From Natrinema amylolyticum (GTDB lineage: Archaea > Halobacteriota > Halobacteria > Halobacteriales > Natrialbaceae), in contig NZ_JAIWPJ010000002.1 of NCBI RefSeq assembly GCF_020515625.1, forward strand, positions 868,001 through 932,000: a DNA stretch of 64,000 nt, read 5' to 3'. The position numbers and the translations under genes are program-made. Every line of letters begins with the position of its first letter. Position 1 is the first letter of the stretch. Of this stretch, positions 61,878-64,000 are shown in pieces. The notes under the pieces were generated by a model. It searched no databases and was not told where the DNA came from. It saw nothing but the letters and a program-made list of their open reading frames with translations.

Positions 61878-63155
61878 ATGGCGAAACACGATATCGTTCC
61901 CGACGACGTCCCGACCGACGACCTCGGAGAGCGCGTTCGAGACGGCCTGCACGCCGTCGACGACCCCGATCTGGGGAGTAGCGTACTCGAGTCCGGGCTG
62001 GTGACCGACGTCTCGGTCGACGAGCGGGCCGTGCGGATCGGCGCGGATCTCACCGGGTTCGACGAGCCGACGGCGGAGGACGTCACCGAGGCGCTCCGCC
62101 GACGGGCGCTTTCGACCCCCGGCGTCGAACGGGCGACGGTCGAGAGCGAGACGCCCGAGACGGCCGCGGACGACGGCATCGACGGCCCGGCGGGCGTCGA
62201 CACCGTGATCGCCGTCGCCAGCGCCAAGGGCGGCGTCGGGAAGACGACGGTCTCGACGCAACTCGCCCGCGCGCTGGCCGCCGATTCCGACCGCGACGTC
62301 GGCATCTTCGACGCCGACCTCTACGGACCGAACGTGCCCGAACTGCTGGACCTCGAGGGACCGGTCTCGGCCAACGCGGAGGGCGACGCCGAGCCGATCG
62401 ATACTGGCGATCTCACCGCGATGAGCGTCGGGCTCATCGCGAACGACGAGCCGCTGGCCTGGCGGGGCGCGATGGCCCACGAGGCCGTCAGCGAACTGTT
62501 CGAGGACACCGCATGGGGCGACCTCGATACGCTCGTGATCGACCTGCCGCCGGGGACCGGCGACATCGTCCTGACGGCGCTGCAGTCGCTGCCGATCGAC
62601 GGCGCGGTGCTGGTCAGTACGCCCCACCCGACGAGCGTCGACGACACGGCCCGCAGCGCCACGCTGTTCGAGGAGAACGGCGTCCCGCTGCTGGGGACGG
62701 TCGTCAACATGCGCGGCTTCACCTGCGAGTGCGGCCGCGAACACGACCTCTTTCCGGACGCGGACGTCGAGGCCGAACTCGACCAACCGGTGCTGTGCGA
62801 ACTCCCCTTCGACGAGCGGGTCCGGGACTTCGGCGACGGCGTGCCGCCGGAAACGCTCGAGCTGGCAGCGGCCGTCCGCGAGCGGCTCGAGTCGATCGGC
62901 GACCGCTCGGTGCCCGACCACGCGCTCGACCTGCGCGGGCTGCCGAAGCCGATCCGCCACGAGCAGGCCACCGAGGAGTTCCGCGCGACCGAGCCCGGCG
63001 AGACGTTCTACCTGATCAACGACCACGACCCGTCGCCGCTCGCGAACGAAATTGTCTCGGCGGTCGATCGGGAGGGCGCGCCCGGCGACGCCTTCGAGGA
63101 ATACGAGGTCTACAGGCGGGCCCCCGACGAGTGGGTGATGGCCGTCGCGCGGTAG
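61878..63155 (+). CDS. Mrp/Nbp35-type Fe-S carrier ATPase with MIP18 and DUF2249-like domains
   Basis: 425 residues in three parts. Residues 1-95: MIP18/DUF59 domain (LGERVRDGLHAVDDPDLGSS, VLESGLVTDVSVDERAVRI). Residues 110-345: Mrp/Nbp35 P-loop ATPase with SAKGGVGKTTVSTQLARAL, FDADLYGPNVPELL, VIDLPPGTGDIVLTAL and a FTCECGREHDLF segment with CxC able to bridge a cluster. Residues 350-425: DUF2249-like (LDLRGLPKPIRHEQATEEFR, FYLINDHDPSPLANEI, YRRAPDEWVMAVAR). Likely supplies or inserts Fe-S clusters into the molybdoenzyme. Confidence 0.87.
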   Translation: MAKHDIVPDDVPTDDLGERVRDGLHAVDDPDLGSSVLESGLVTDVSVDERAVRIGADLTGFDEPTAEDVTEALRRRALSTPGVERATVESETPETAADDGIDGPAGVDTVIAVASAKGGVGKTTVSTQLARALAADSDRDVGIFDADLYGPNVPELLDLEGPVSANAEGDAEPIDTGDLTAMSVGLIANDEPLAWRGAMAHEAVSELFEDTAWGDLDTLVIDLPPGTGDIVLTALQSLPIDGAVLVSTPHPTSVDDTARSATLFEENGVPLLGTVVNMRGFTCECGREHDLFPDADVEAELDQPVLCELPFDERVRDFGDGVPPETLELAAAVRERLESIGDRSVPDHALDLRGLPKPIRHEQATEEFRATEPGETFYLINDHDPSPLANEIVSAVDREGAPGDAFEEYEVYRRAPDEWVMAVAR

Positions 63156-63267
63156 TGGCGGACCGTAATCGACCGGAATCGGCGACGCGGCGTGCCGCGA
63201 TCGGAACGCCGCGACATGCCATCCGAACGGGTCTTCCCCGCGAACCGACAACCGACGATGCACACGT

Positions 63268-63843
63268 ATGAGTCAGGACTCGAGGCTACGGGTCGTCTGT
63301 CTGGCGGGACCGAGCGACGCGGGCAAGACGTCGCTCGTCGAGGCGCTGGTCGACCGGCTGGCCGCGGACGGCCGCGTCGCGACCGTCAAGTCGATTCATC
63401 ACGACGTCGAGATCGATACGCCGGGGACCGACACTCACCGCCACCGGACCGCGGGTGCCGAGACGGTCGTCGGCGTGACGCCCGAACTCACATTCGACAT
63501 CACGACGCGCGGAAAGCGCGACCCGCCCGGGCCCGACGGCGACGAGTCGCTCCTCGAGTCCGACGACCCCGAGGTTCGGGCGCTCGCGAGCACCCTCGAG
63601 CGCCTCGCCCGACGCGGGTACGACACCGTCCTGGTCGAAGGGTTCGCCGAGTCGCCGCTGCCGACGATCCTCGTCGGAGATCGAGACTCCTCCGCGGTCA
63701 GCGGCCCCGTCATCGGACGCGGCGAGGACTCGATCGACGACCTCGTCGAAACGATCCGCTCGCTCGAGGGGCTCGAGCGACCGACCGATGACCGGTCGAC
63801 TGACGGACCGGATCCGGACTCGGACCCGGACCCTGACGCCTGA
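63268..63843 (+). CDS. mobB: Molybdopterin-guanine dinucleotide biosynthesis adaptor MobB
   Basis: 191 residues. P-loop VVCLAGPSDAGKTSLVEALV, then VKSIHHDVEIDTPGTDTHRH, GAETVVGVTPELTF, and VLVEGFAESPLPTILVG. MobB is a GTPase that assists MobA in converting molybdopterin to the guanine dinucleotide form, the cofactor of the operon's catalytic subunit. A Pro/Asp-rich tail of about 20 residues is an extra. Lies 112 nt after the ATPase; it may be co-transcribed or have its own promoter. Confidence 0.9.
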   Translation: MSQDSRLRVVCLAGPSDAGKTSLVEALVDRLAADGRVATVKSIHHDVEIDTPGTDTHRHRTAGAETVVGVTPELTFDITTRGKRDPPGPDGDESLLESDDPEVRALASTLERLARRGYDTVLVEGFAESPLPTILVGDRDSSAVSGPVIGRGEDSIDDLVETIRSLEGLERPTDDRSTDGPDPDSDPDPDA

Positions 63844-63956
63844 GTCGATTAAACGGCCGGTGGCGGCGATAGCTGAGCGTCGATTTCGTGCGACGACGAT
63901 CGGCGAGCGTAACCACTTTCGGTTGTTTTCCCACAATATAGGAACCGAAACCAGTT

Positions 63957-63964
63957 GTATTTAT
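63957..63964 (+). promoter_or_regulatory. TATA-like element before a gene beginning at the right edge
   Basis: GTATTTAT-type sequence lies about 24-28 nt upstream of ATG 63985, which opens MHSRD before the window ends. This suggests a leaderless gene starting here, but five codons cannot identify it. Confidence 0.35.
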
Positions 63965-64000
63965 GCCGGAGATCCAACGGGACGTATGCACAGTCGCGAC

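Noticed and set aside
63985-64000. Calling the five-codon start at the right edge as a gene
   Set aside because: TATA spacing is suggestive, but there is too little sequence to support a CDS; recorded only as a promoter candidate.

Overview
The window is chromosomal DNA from a halophilic archaeon, most likely Natrialbales (a Natrinema/Haloterrigena-like genus). The support is high G+C, very acidic proteins rich in Asp/Glu, Tat signal peptides with lipoboxes, TATA-box promoters 24-30 nt upstream of nearly leaderless starts, a HalX response regulator, a four-gene haloarchaeal sdhCDBA operon, small PRC-barrel proteins and a XapX protein. No virus, plasmid, transposase, integrase or CRISPR array was seen.

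Layout. 1-3.7 kb: a type II/IV secretion (pilus-type) ATPase with a very long acidic tail, cut by the left edge. 4-11.4 kb: a Liv-type ABC transporter operon continuing into an AMP-forming acyl-CoA synthetase and a short-chain dehydrogenase, followed by an acyl-CoA dehydrogenase (to 12.8 kb). 13-16 kb: tRNA-Arg(CCU), tatA, peroxiredoxin, an HD-domain protein, a small winged-helix protein and XapX. 16-19.6 kb: succinate dehydrogenase. 19.8-32 kb: an aspartoacylase-family protein, GNAT, flippase, a RimK-like/RimB-like fusion, PRC barrel, katG, a repeat protein, a DNA glycosylase and an orphan SdhA-like flavoprotein. 32.5-40 kb: beta-oxidation genes (two acyl-CoA dehydrogenases and a 3-hydroxyacyl-CoA dehydrogenase/enoyl-CoA hydratase fusion) around a HalX regulator and a histidine kinase. 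40-49.5 kb: small proteins, the znuACB metal transporter, ADP-forming acyl-CoA synthetase with a phosphotransacetylase-like partner, and PRC barrel. 49.5-53 kb: DHH phosphoesterase, tRNA-Lys(CUU), beta-helix protein. 54.2-63.8 kb: a compact operon for a type II DMSO-reductase-family molybdoenzyme.

The best candidate for an undescribed system is that last operon: a Tat-exported catalytic subunit, a four-cluster ferredoxin subunit, a TorD-like chaperone, a membrane-anchored subunit resembling the haem-b (ethylbenzene-dehydrogenase-type) family, a HEAT-repeat protein, an unknown protein, an Nbp35/Mrp ATPase carrying a DUF2249-like tail, and MobB. The A-B-D-C order matches the selenate/chlorate/dimethylsulfide dehydrogenase branch, and the substrate is unknown.

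A second, less obvious layer is a family of hairpins built from Watson-Crick pairs interrupted by tandem G-A/A-G mismatches and capped by 3-6 nt loops. They occur downstream of both tRNA genes, alternating there with copies of the tRNA 3' end, in a 600-bp non-coding stretch at 32.0-32.6 kb, and once in frame inside the acyl-CoA synthetase gene.
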